DNA of 64,000 nucleotides from Actinomadura cremea. GTDB lineage: Bacteria > Actinomycetota > Actinomycetes > Streptosporangiales > Streptosporangiaceae. Position 1 is the first letter of the stretch, and every line of letters starts with the position of its first letter. A program made the position numbers and the translations under genes. Positions 47,117 through 56,000 of this stretch are shown here, one piece after another. The notes below the pieces were generated by a model. The model did no database searches, had not been told where the DNA came from, and saw nothing but the letters and a program-made list of their open reading frames with translations. Location: the NCBI RefSeq assembly GCF_014648495.1, contig NZ_BMRF01000005.1, positions 186,001 through 250,000 on the forward strand, in the 5' to 3' direction.

Positions 47117-48733
47117 CTACATCAGGAACAGCACCGCCAGCACGATCACCGCGAGGATCACGACGCCGACGCCCGCGGTGAGGAGGACGACCTTCTTCTT
47201 GTCGCCCCCCGAGGAGCCGTCCCCGCCGTAACCGGCCTGCTGCCCGTACTGGCCCTGCTGGCCCGGCTGACCGTACTGGCCCTGCTGGCCCTGCTGGCCC
47301 TGCTGGCCCTGCTGGCCCTGCTGACCGGGGGCGCCGGGTGCTCCGGGCGCCTGGCCGTAGGGCTGCTGCTGGCCGAACTGCAGCGCACCGTGCTGCTCGT
47401 CCGGCGCACCGCCCTGCTGGTCGGGCTGCCCGAACGCCGGGTACTGCCCGCCGGTGCCCTGTCCGGGAGCCTGCCCAGGGGCCTGGCCGGGCGCCTGCCG
47501 GCCGTACTGCTGCTGGTGGTCATAGGGCTGCTGCTGGCCGTACTGCTGCTGTTCGGGCTGACCGAACTGCTGCTGCTGCCCGTACGGCGACTGCTGGCCG
47601 TAGTCCTGCTGCTGGCCGAACTGCTGCGCACCGCCCTGCGGCGCCTGCGGCTGCTGCCCCGCGACCTGCCACTGCTGCTGGCCGAGGTCCATCACGGTGT
47701 GGTCGGCCAGGCCGCCCGACTCGGCGGGACGGCCCTGCGCGGACGGGTCGAACGCCTCCGTCGCGGGAGGCTCCTCCCCGCCGCCGAAACCCCGCGGCGG
47801 CTGCTGCCCGGTGCCCTCGCCGGGCTGCGGGACCATCAGCGTCCGTTCGGTCTCGAACTGCCCCGGCTGCTGCCCCGGCTGCTGCGGGGGCTGCTGCGGC
47901 TGGCCGGGCTGGACGCCGGGCGGCGACTGGTGCGCGTCCGTCGACCACGGCTCCGGCGTGGGCGGCGGGGCGGGCGTCTGCCAGGGTTCGGACGGCGGTT
48001 CCTGCCGGCGCTCGGGACCGGTCGCGACCGGGATGTCGGTGCCGGGCGACCAGTGCAGGGTCGCCTGGTCGTCCACCACCGGCCGGGGCTTCTCCTGCTC
48101 GCCCGTGCCGGGGTTGGGGACGATCAGCGTCCGATCGGCGGCCGGTTCCGGCGGGGCCTGCGGCGCGGGCTGCTCGGCGGGCGGCGCGCCCTCGGGGCCC
48201 CGCGGCTCGACCGGCGGGAACCCGCCCGTCGACGTCCCGTACGGCTGCTGCCCGAACTGCGGCTGCTCCGGCGGAGCGCCGTGCGCGGGCTGCTGCGGGT
48301 ACCCGGACTGCTGCTGCGGCGGCTGCCCGAACGGCGGCTGCTCCGGCGGCGGGAACCCGCCGGGCTGCCCGTAGGGCTGCTGCGGAGGGGGAGGCGGCTG
48401 CTCGCCCGGCTGCTGGACGGGGTGTTCCACCATGGTCGGCGGAGGCGGGGCCACCGGACGCTCCCCCTGCGGCTGCCCGTACGGCTGCTGCTGCGGGGCG
48501 GGCGGGGGCTGCTGCCCGGCGGGCGGCTGCTGCGGCGGGACGGGGGGCTGCGGCGCGGGCTGCTGCGGCGCGGGACGGGACTGGCCGCCCAGCTGCGGGG
48601 CGCCGAACACCACCGTGCGCTCGCCCAGCGGGCGGGCAGGAGGTTGTTCTCCCTGCCCCTCCGGGGGCGTGACATGGCCCTCGTCTTCCGGCAACGGCCG
48701 CTGCGGTCCCTGCGCGCCGTCATTCTCGGTCAT
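47117..48733 (-). CDS. Gln/Pro/Gly-rich tail-anchored protein of unknown function
   Basis: A 538-residue low-complexity protein ending in one hydrophobic helix (KKKVVLLTAGVGVVILAVIVLAVLFLM), so the N-terminal ~510 residues should be cytoplasmic and tail-anchored. The body is mainly QQPPYGQ-type repeats. Four short ordered-looking islands recur: ERTVVFGAPQ (near 38), DRTLIVPNPGTG (near 198), ERTLMVPQPGEG (near 297) and DHTVMDLGQQ (near 345). The [ED]-R/H-T-[VL] core recalls the Thr sites in Ser/Thr-kinase substrates read by FHA domains, but no kinase or FHA gene is in view. ATG has GAAGGAGCC upstream. Ordinary annotation would say hypothetical. Confidence 0.75.
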   Translation of the reverse strand: MTENDGAQGPQRPLPEDEGHVTPPEGQGEQPPARPLGERTVVFGAPQLGGQSRPAPQQPAPQPPVPPQQPPAGQQPPPAPQQQPYGQPQGERPVAPPPPTMVEHPVQQPGEQPPPPPQQPYGQPGGFPPPEQPPFGQPPQQQSGYPQQPAHGAPPEQPQFGQQPYGTSTGGFPPVEPRGPEGAPPAEQPAPQAPPEPAADRTLIVPNPGTGEQEKPRPVVDDQATLHWSPGTDIPVATGPERRQEPPSEPWQTPAPPPTPEPWSTDAHQSPPGVQPGQPQQPPQQPGQQPGQFETERTLMVPQPGEGTGQQPPRGFGGGEEPPATEAFDPSAQGRPAESGGLADHTVMDLGQQQWQVAGQQPQAPQGGAQQFGQQQDYGQQSPYGQQQQFGQPEQQQYGQQQPYDHQQQYGRQAPGQAPGQAPGQGTGGQYPAFGQPDQQGGAPDEQHGALQFGQQQPYGQAPGAPGAPGQQGQQGQQGQQGQQGQYGQPGQQGQYGQQAGYGGDGSSGGDKKKVVLLTAGVGVVILAVIVLAVLFLM

Positions 48734-49133
48734 CGTCGGGCTCCTTCAGCGCCGTCGTCCCGGGGCTCCTCGGCTCCCGGTGCGCCCGGAGACGCGCGGC
48801 GCATAACGCGCTCTCCGGACCTGATCTCGGTTTCCCCTCGTAGCGGTCTTGCCACGCGTGGACGGTCTCGGTCCCCAGACTGCCCCGTTCGCCGGTGCGA
48901 TCGCAAATCACCGCCCTGCGCTAGGAAACACCCTCCGGGAATCGGGTGCGGCCCAGTCCACGATGCATCGCCGCGACGACGATCACCACCCCTCCGTCCC
49001 CCGGGCGTCGGCTTCCACACGCGCACCCCGCACCGCACCTCGCACCGCACGTCCGTCCGCGACGAGGATCACGGCGGCGGCCGTCCCGAGGGCGGCGGTC
49101 GACGGCTCGCCGTCCACCGGGCGCCGGACAGGA
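48734..49133. other. Intergenic region, no gene seen
   Basis: Four hundred bases between the Gln-rich protein gene (leftward) and the small secreted protein. It must contain the promoter of the former; I found no convincing -35/-10 pair and no coding frame with a recognisable product. Confidence 0.4.
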
Positions 49134-49170
49134 CGCGGGCCCGCCCCCCGAACCGGGGAGCGGGCCCGCG
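49134..49170 (-). terminator. Terminator after the 49180 gene
   Basis: CGCGGGCCCGC (49134-49144) pairs perfectly with GCGGGCCCGCG (49160-49170), with CCCCG/CGGGG pairing in the loop. It begins 9 bases after the stop of the small secreted protein. Confidence 0.6.
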
Positions 49171-49179
49171 CGGTGGTCG

Positions 49180-49434
49180 TCAGCCGGTGGCCTGGCACTC
49201 CACCTCGGCCCGGCGCTCGGTCATGCCGAGCTGGACGCTGGAGGTCACGCACGTGCGCTGCTTCTCGTTGAGCTGGAGATCGCCGCACCGGGCGGTGCTC
49301 GAGTAGGTGCGGCAGTCCCCGGTCTGCTGCTGCTGCGGCTGCGCCTGCTGCGGCTGGGCCGCGGCGGCGGTGCCGCTGATGCCCCCCGCGGCGACCATCG
49401 CGGCGACCAGGGCTCCAGTCATGACCCTCTTCAT
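49180..49434 (-). CDS. Small secreted Cys-containing protein
   Basis: An 84-residue exported protein. The signal peptide KRVMTGALVAAMVAAGGISG is followed by TAAAAQPQQ, giving a probable cleavage at AAA or AQP. A short Gln/Pro stretch precedes a compact domain with four Cys (DCRTYSSTARCGDLQL, RTCVTS, VECQATG), enough for two disulphides. ATG has a strong CGGGGGAGGAAACGC ribosome site. I do not recognise the family. It stands alone, with its own terminator. Confidence 0.8.
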   Translation of the reverse strand: MKRVMTGALVAAMVAAGGISGTAAAAQPQQAQPQQQQTGDCRTYSSTARCGDLQLNEKQRTCVTSSVQLGMTERRAEVECQATG

Positions 49435-49539
49435 GCGTTTCCTCCCCCGAAATGCATGTATGTCAGCAATGACGTAAGTCCCCGGCTCCCTGTGTCGCAA
49501 AACACGGTCAAACGTCAAGAAAACGAGGAATCGTCCAGG

Positions 49540-50459
49540 TCACGGGGCCGTCGGCAGGGCGTCGACGAAGTCGCGGACGACCGTCCGGTCGTCGCCGCGG
49601 CGCCAGGCGGCGGCCAGCTCGGACGGCGGCAGGCCGGTGACCGGGACGGCCCGGACGCCCGGACGGCGGTAGATCGCCGCGTTCCCGGCGGCCAGCAGGA
49701 CGATGCCGCTGCCCTCCTCGATCGCGGTGAAGGTCTCGTCGGCGTTGGCGACCGTCGCGCCGATCCGGGCCGGACGGCCCGCGCGGTGCGACGTCCCGAG
49801 CCAGTGGTCGCGCAGCGGGCCCGCGCTCTCCGGGAGGGCGAGGAACGGTTCGTCCAGGAGTTCGGCGAAGTCCACGGCGTCGCGCCCGGCGAGCCGGTGG
49901 TCCTCGCGGAAGGCGACCCAGCGGTCCTCGCGGGCGACCACGCGCAGGTGGAAGGCGTCCTGGGCGGGGACGGGGAGCCAGAGGAACGCGATGTCCACGT
50001 CCCCGGCGGCGAGCCCGGCGCTGGCGTCCTCCCAGTTGACCTGCCGCATGCGCAGGCGCCATCCGGCCAGTTGACCTGCCGCATGCGCAGGCGCCATCCG
50101 GGACGGCGCTCGGCGAAGCGGTCGCGGACGGCGCCGAGCAGCCCGCGGCCGACGCTCGTGGACAGCCCGACGGTGAGGACGGCCGCCTCGGCGGCGGCCG
50201 CGTCGGCGACCTGCCGCTGCGCCTCGTCCCAGCGGCCGAGCATGTCGCGGGCGGCGGGCAGCAGCGCCGCGCCGGGGGCGGTGAGCGCCACCGCGCGCTT
50301 GTCGCGGTCGAACAGCCGGACCCGCAGGTCGTCCTCCAGCCGGCGGATCTGCTTGCTCAGCGCGGGCTGCGAGACGAACAGGCGCTCGGCGGCGCGGGTG
50401 AAGTTCAACTCCTCCGCGACCGCGACGAAATACCGCAGATCACGCAAATGGCTGTCCAT
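49540..50459 (-). pseudogene. LysR-family regulator, frameshifted by 35-bp tandem duplication
   Basis: The N-terminal part ([20 protein letters not shown]..., helix-turn-helix near [22 protein letters not shown]) reads well to [14 protein letters not shown]. There a 35-base unit at 50032-50066 is repeated exactly at 50067-50101. Because 35 is not a multiple of 3, translation shifts frame and gives an unrelated Arg/Ser-rich tail ending at 49515. Removing one copy restores a normal LysR protein of about 294 residues that continues [23 protein letters not shown] and ends VDALPTAP. The rest of the effector domain shows no other damage, so the lesion is recent. It is divergent from an SDR gene, its likely target. 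Confidence 0.88.
50032..50101. repeat. 35-bp exact tandem duplication inside the LysR gene
   Basis: The unit begins CCAGTTGACC and ends GCGCCATCCGG; copies are 50032-50066 and 50067-50101 and are identical. It encodes the start of the effector-binding domain on the minus strand. Slipped-strand loss of one copy would restore the reading frame. Confidence 0.95.
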
Positions 50460-50545
50460 GGCACACGGTTATCACGGCCGGCATTGGACGCGGAAGCGCC
50501 CGTCGGCACATGATCGTCCCGTCCACGAAGGAGAGGGGAGGCACC

Positions 50546-51205
50546 ATGATCGCGCTGGTCACCGGGGCGAACCGGGGCATCGGACGGGAGGTCTGCCGGC
50601 AGCTCGCCGAACGCGGGCACACCGTCGTCGCGGCCGCCCGCTCCCCCGAGGCCGTCACCGGCGACGTCCGTCCGCTGAAGCTGGACGTCACCTCCGACCT
50701 CGACGCCGCGCGGGCGGCGGAGGCGATCGCCGAACGGTACGGGCGGCTCGACGTCCTGGTGAACAACGCCGCGATCACCTACGACACGTGGCAGCGCGCC
50801 GCCGACGCCGACCTCGAGGTGGTGCGGGAGGCGGCGGAGACGAACCTCTACGGCCCGTGGCGGCTGGTCCGGGCGCTGCTGCCGCTGCTGCGCGAGAGCG
50901 GCCACGGACGGATCGTCAACGTCTCCAGCGAGGTCGCCTCGCTGACGAACATGGGCGGCGGCACCCCCGCCTACACCGCGTCCAAGGTCGCCCTGAACGC
51001 GCTCACCCGGATGCTGGCCGCCGAACTGCGGCACGACCGCATCCTCGTCAACGCCGTCTGCCCGGGGTGGGTCGCCACCGACATGGGCGGCGCCGGCGGA
51101 CGTCCCGTCGCCGACGGCGCGGCGGGCGTCGTCTGGGCCGCCACCCTCCCCGACGACGGCCCCACCGGCGGCTTCTTCCGCGACGGCCGCCCCCTCCCCT
51201 GGTAG
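50546..51205 (+). CDS. Short-chain dehydrogenase/reductase
   Basis: A 219-residue NAD(P)-dependent SDR. It starts IALVTGANRGIGREVCRQLA (TGxxxGIG cofactor motif), then VLVNNAAITYD (NNAG-type), IVNVSSEVA (catalytic Ser) and YTASKVALNALTRMLA (YxxxK). The Asn of the catalytic tetrad is present near ETNLYGPW. ATG at 50546 has GGAGAGGGGAGG upstream. It is divergent from the broken LysR gene, the arrangement LysR regulators usually have with their target. The substrate is unknown; carbonyl-reductase-like (the variant with PGWVATDMGG) is a fair guess. Confidence 0.92.
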   Translation: MIALVTGANRGIGREVCRQLAERGHTVVAAARSPEAVTGDVRPLKLDVTSDLDAARAAEAIAERYGRLDVLVNNAAITYDTWQRAADADLEVVREAAETNLYGPWRLVRALLPLLRESGHGRIVNVSSEVASLTNMGGGTPAYTASKVALNALTRMLAAELRHDRILVNAVCPGWVATDMGGAGGRPVADGAAGVVWAATLPDDGPTGGFFRDGRPLPW

Positions 51206-51266
51206 GGGCCCCGGCCGCCGTCCCGGCCACCGGAGCGTTCAGGACACCGGGGAACGCCTGCGTCCG

Positions 51267-51404
51267 TGCGGCACGGCCTCACGAGGGCCGCGCCGCCCGG
51301 TCTGGACGGTCGTAGCGTCCGACCGTCCCTCCCGCACCGAGGGCCCGACGTCCCTGCGGCACGGCCTCAGGACGCCGCGCGCGTCGCCGGGTGCGGACGG
51401 TCGT
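51267..51404. repeat. Degenerate direct repeat in intergenic region
   Basis: TGCGGCACGGCCTCA occurs at 51267-51281 and 51355-51369, and GGACGGTCGT at 51304-51313 and 51395-51404, in the same order and with 88-91-base spacing. This looks like an old duplication of about 50 bases. The 361-base gap 51206-51566 holds this repeat and the promoter at 51553; I see no gene in it. Confidence 0.5.
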
Positions 51405-51552
51405 GACGACCGGTTCGACGCCCGAGTACGGCTCCCGCCGCGCTGACGTCCCGTCACGCTGCGGATTCGGCCGAGTTCCCGGATCGTTGAGTGTTCATCC
51501 AACCGTCGCGAAGGATCTTCGCTCCCATCGGGTGACGCACCGCTGCCGTTCC

Positions 51553-51558
51553 TAGCGT
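51553..51558 (+). promoter_or_regulatory. Leaderless-type -10 box for the nickel-transport pair
   Basis: TAGCGT is followed by 8 bases and the ATG at 51567. No ribosome site precedes that ATG. Confidence 0.45.
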
Positions 51559-51566
51559 CTGCGGCC

Positions 51567-52253
51567 ATGCGCGATCTTCCATTTCGGCTCGGCCGCGTCC
51601 GGTCGCTGTCCGCCTGCCTGGCATTGGCGTGCGCCCTGCCGCTCGTGCCGGCGAGCCCGGCACGGGCGCACCCGTTCGGCGATCCGCAGACGCTGGAGGT
51701 GAGCGCCGAGGGGTCGACCGTGCACGCGCGCTGGCGGGCGGCGAGCGATGACCTGACGGCGCTCGCGCTGGCCCTGCGGGTGCTGCGGGCGAAGCGGACG
51801 TACGTGTACCGGGACGGCGCGCTGGTGCCGGAGGAGTCGGACGAGTCGGACGCCGTCACGCTCGCGAAGTCGGCGAAGCTCGGCGCGTACCTGGTGGAGA
51901 ACATCCGGGTGGAGTCGGGCGGGACGGCGTGCCCCGGCAGGCTCGCGTCGGCCGCGGACCTCGCCCGGGACGGCGCCCGCCTGGAGTTCGACTGCCCGGC
52001 GGCGGTCGCGTCGGCCGAGGTCACCGTCCGGACGCTGCTCGACCTGCATCCCGCGTACCGGACGCTCGCGAGCGGCGACGGGGGCGAGCGGCACATCTAC
52101 AGCGAGACGGCGCCGACGCACACGTGGTCGCTGGACGGTTCGGCGGCGTCCCGGACGTCCGGGACGGTCCTGCGGCCGGGCGTCCCGATCGCGGTCGTGG
52201 TCGCAGCGGGCGCCGGGGCGTTCTGGTGGCGCCGCCGCCGGAGCGCGGCGTGA
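51567..52253 (+). CDS. Exported accessory protein of a NicO-type transporter
   Basis: A 228-residue protein with a signal peptide (LSACLALACALPLVPASPARA) and a C-terminal membrane anchor (VPIAVVVAAGAGAFWWRRRRS). Cleavage after ARA would give a mature N-terminus HPFGDPQT. This is close to the AHPLGNF start of exported proteins encoded next to NicO/RcnA-like permeases in actinobacteria, where an N-terminal His may help metal capture. The middle is a beta-rich domain with one Cys pair (TACPG and FDCPAA). Its stop overlaps the permease start (GTGA). Confidence 0.75.
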   Translation: MRDLPFRLGRVRSLSACLALACALPLVPASPARAHPFGDPQTLEVSAEGSTVHARWRAASDDLTALALALRVLRAKRTYVYRDGALVPEESDESDAVTLAKSAKLGAYLVENIRVESGGTACPGRLASAADLARDGARLEFDCPAAVASAEVTVRTLLDLHPAYRTLASGDGGERHIYSETAPTHTWSLDGSAASRTSGTVLRPGVPIAVVVAAGAGAFWWRRRRSAA

Positions 52254-53017
52254 TCGGCGACGGGTACGGCGACCGGCTCGTGGCGTTCGTCGACTCCCCC
52301 GGGTTCGCTCCGGCGGCGATCGTGGTGGCGTTCCTGGCCGGGGCCCTGCACGCGATCGGTCCCGGGCACGGCAAGAGCCTCGCGGCGGCCTACCTGATCG
52401 GGACGGACGGGCGCGTGCGCGACGCCGCGTACCTCGGGTTCGGCGTCGCGGTGATGCACACGATGTCGGTGCTGGTCATCGCGGTCGCGTGGACGTTCCT
52501 CTCCCTCTCGGACGTGATCCGGACGGAGGAGCTGACGGGCGGCCTGCAGGTGGCCGCGGGCGTCTCCGTCGCCGTCCTGGGCGGCTGGCTGCTGCGGCGC
52601 CACCTCACCGGAGGCCACCACCACGGCCACGGGCACGGCCACGGGCACGGCCACGGGCACGGCCACGGGCACGGGCACGGGCACGGGCCGGGCCGTCCCG
52701 GTCTGCTCCTCCTCGGCGCGTCCGGGGGCCTCACCCCGTCCCCCTCGGCCTTCCTCGTCCTCGTCACCGGCCTGTTCAGCGGACGCTCCGGCCTCGCGCT
52801 GACGCTCGTGACGGTCTTCGGCGCCGGGATGGCGGCGGTGCTGTGCGCCGTCGGCCTGACCGCGCTCTACGGCCGCGCCCTGGTGCTGCGGGTCGGCCGG
52901 TCCCGTGCCGCCGTGCGACTCGCGTCCCGGCTGGCCCCCCTGTTCGCCGCATCCGGCATCACCATCGCCGGCTGCGCGATCACCGCGGTCGCGGTGAGCA
53001 ATCTGGTGGCACTCTAG
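52250..53017 (+). CDS. NicO/RcnA-family nickel-cobalt transporter
   Basis: A 255-residue membrane protein with about six helices. ALHAIGPGHGKSLAAAYLIG holds the family's metal motif (H..GPGHGK), and FGVAVMHTMSVLVIAVAWTF the second His motif. Between helices 3 and 4 lies a loop of about 28 residues that is nearly pure His-Gly (52609-52690), a metal buffer typical of RcnA-type efflux proteins. It then continues LLLLGASGGLTPSPSAFLVLV. GTG at 52250 overlaps the accessory gene stop. Direction (uptake or efflux) is not settled by sequence. A large phosphoesterase gene follows after 11 bases. Confidence 0.9.
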   Translation: MIGDGYGDRLVAFVDSPGFAPAAIVVAFLAGALHAIGPGHGKSLAAAYLIGTDGRVRDAAYLGFGVAVMHTMSVLVIAVAWTFLSLSDVIRTEELTGGLQVAAGVSVAVLGGWLLRRHLTGGHHHGHGHGHGHGHGHGHGHGHGHGPGRPGLLLLGASGGLTPSPSAFLVLVTGLFSGRSGLALTLVTVFGAGMAAVLCAVGLTALYGRALVLRVGRSRAAVRLASRLAPLFAASGITIAGCAITAVAVSNLVAL

Positions 53018-53028
53018 GAAGGCAAGGA

Positions 53029-56000
53029 ATGAGATCACGTCACAGAACGTGGCGACGGCTCCGGGCGCCGGTGGCGGCGCTCGCGGGCCTGGCGCTGGCG
53101 TTCACCGGCGCCGGGGTCGCCATGGCGGCGGCCGGGACCGTCGAGGACGGCATCTGGCTCTCGGTGAAGGACGGCGACATCCTGACCGGGCGCGTCCCCC
53201 TCGCGGCGGCCGACCGGGAGGGCGGGAAGCCCGTCTCGCTGGCCATCGACGGCGACGAGCGGGAGACCGCGCAGGTCGAGGCGAAGGTCGACATCGTCTT
53301 CGAGGCGGACGGCTGGCAGGCGGGCGCGGGGCACATCAACACCGTGTGGGTGAACGGCACGAAGGTGGCCCAGCCGCCCGGGGACGTGTCCGGCTACACC
53401 GCCATCCGGGCGTCGGTCCCGGCGTCGGCGTTCAGGGCGGGCGCGAACACGGTCCGCGTGGTCACCGGCAGCAAGACGATGCCCGACGATCCCGTGAACA
53501 ACAACGACGACTTCACCGTCCGGAACCTGCGGCTGGAGTTCCCCGACGCGACGACCGCGGCGGACCCGGCGGCGGGCCCGTCGACGGTGTTCCGCATCGG
53601 CGACAGCGCGAACATGTCCACGCACCACGACTGGGCGATCGCGGTGCCGGCGGAGCAGCTGCTGGCGCAGACGGCGTACGCGTGGGACACGAGCGCGCTG
53701 AAGGCCGACACCTACACGGTGACGGCGACGTCGGCGGACGGCGACCGCAAGGCGGAGGCGAAGGTCCACGTGGACCACGGCGCCCCGGTCACCCTGGGCC
53801 TGTCGGACGGTGCCGTGGTCAGCGGGGCCCGCGAGATCGTCGCGGCATCGGACGGCCCCGTGACGATCGGCGTCGACGGGACGGAGCTGCCGACGGAGGC
53901 GCGGCCGTCCCCCGACCCGACGTTCGTCTTCGAGGCCGACGACTACCAGACCGGCAGCTTCCGCAACACGGTCTGGCTCAACGGCGAGATCATCGCGGAG
54001 CCCGAGGTCGGGACCGTCGACAACTACGGCGTGGTCGAGACGACCGTCCCGCTCGACAAGCTGGTGAACGGCGAGAACCGCGTCCGGGTCCGCACCGGCA
54101 GCGGCGTCGACCCGGTGGACGAGGCCGGCGAGAACAACAACGACGACTTCAAGATCCGCAACGCGCGGCTGGAGTTCGGCGGCGGCCGCACGGTCGCCGA
54201 CCCGTCGGTCGCGCCGACCGAGGTCGTCCCGATCGGCGACAACATCACCCCGAAGGCGTACTACAAGGAGTTCGTCCTCAACGTCCCGGACTCCTACCGC
54301 ACGGAGTACGCGGCGCTGTGGGACAGCTCCCAGGTGGACGACGGGACGCACGAGGTCGTCGCTGCCAAGGAGGGCAGCGTCCGCAAGGCCACCGCGACCG
54401 TGACCGTCGACAACACCGTGCCGTCCGTGACGTTCAACAGTCCCGTGGCCGACCAGCGCTACAAGGAGAAGCCGTTCGTCATCGACGTGGCGGCCGAGGA
54501 CCGGCACGGCGTCGCGTCGCTGGAGCTGACGCTGGACGGACGGACGGTGGCCAACGGCGACCGGTTCACCGCCGACGACCTGAAGGACGGCGCGCACACG
54601 CTCGTCGCGAAGGCCGTCGACGAGCTCGGCAACGAGGGCGAGAAGAAGATCGCGTTCTCGACGGTCGGGAACTACCCGCTGGCGCCGAGCGAGCCCACGC
54701 CGGAGAACGGCGCGGCGGACGTCTCCCCGACCGGGACGACGCTCGGCGTGACCGTCGAAGACCCGGCGGGCGACGCGGTCGACGTGGCCGTGAAGTGGGC
54801 CTACACGGGCGACTACGGCGCCGGGAACAACACGGCGACGCAGGGCTCGTCGAAGGCGGCGGCGCCCGAGCGGGCGGCCGGCGAGGCCGTGGACGAGGCG
54901 GCCTACCGGGCGCTGAAGGCCAAGGACGGCGAGGTCACCACGACCGAGGGCGACGACGCCTACCCGTTCCAGCAGTTCGAGATGGAGGTGCCGCCGAACC
55001 TGGCGGCCCAGCAGTACACCGTGAACTGGAACGGGACGGTGCCCGCGGGCCAGCGCGCGGCCCTGTCGGTCTGGAACTACGCCGGTCAGAAGTGGCAGCT
55101 GCTCGCGGACGGGGAGGGCGGCAAGGAGCTGGCCCTGAGCGGGCAGGCGAGCGTGAACGAGACCGTCCGCGACGGCAAGGCCCGGGTGATGGTGCAGGAC
55201 GTCGCCGCCTCGGTGATCTCCGAGAAGGACGCGACGTTCGCGTGGATGACCGACACGCAGCACTACTCCGAGCGTGAGCCCGAGACCTACCAGAAGATGG
55301 TGGACTGGGCGATCAAGAACCGGTACTCGAAGGACATCGGGTACGGCGTCCACACGGGCGACATCGTGGAGCACGCCGGCGTCAGCCAGGAGTGGGCCAA
55401 CGCGTCCCGCATCATGAAGACGTGGGACGACGCGGGCCTCCCGTACGGGATCGTCCCCGGCAACCACGACATCGGCGACGGCCACTACGAGGTCTACCGC
55501 ACGCACTTCGGCGAGTCCCGGTACGCGGGCCGGCCCTGGTACGGCGGCACGGTGGACGACAACGTCCAGCACTACGACATCGTGTCGACGCCCGGCGCCG
55601 ACTACCTCGTCATGTACCTGGACTGGAGCCTGGACGCCGAGGAGATCGCCTGGGCGAACAAGGTCATCAAGGCGCACCCCGAGCACAACGTGATCATCGG
55701 GACGCACCAGTACATCACCGTCGGCGGGGCCTACTACGGCCCGGGGCAGAAGATCTTCGACGAGATCGTCCTGCCGAACGAGAACGTCGACATGATCCTG
55801 TCCGGTCACGTCCACGGCGTCGCGCTGAACGTCAAGCGCGAGGGCGACCGGGTGATCGTCGAGGTGCTGGCCGACTACCAGGAGGTGCCGACCTCGGGCG
55901 GCGGCTGGATGCGGACGGTCGGGTTCGACACCGGGAACCAGACGGTCAGCAACGAGACGTTCTCCGTGCTCAGCGACGGGAACCACTACTGGGACCCCGA

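Noticed and set aside
47260-48600. Short repeated DNA units that might suggest a CRISPR array or satellite
   Set aside because: They are CAG/CCG-rich codons for the Gln/Pro repeats of the tail-anchored protein; spacing is irregular and there are no unique spacers.
52609-52690. CACGGC/CACGGG tandem repeat
   Set aside because: It encodes the His-Gly loop of the metal transporter in frame and is not a CRISPR or a regulatory satellite.
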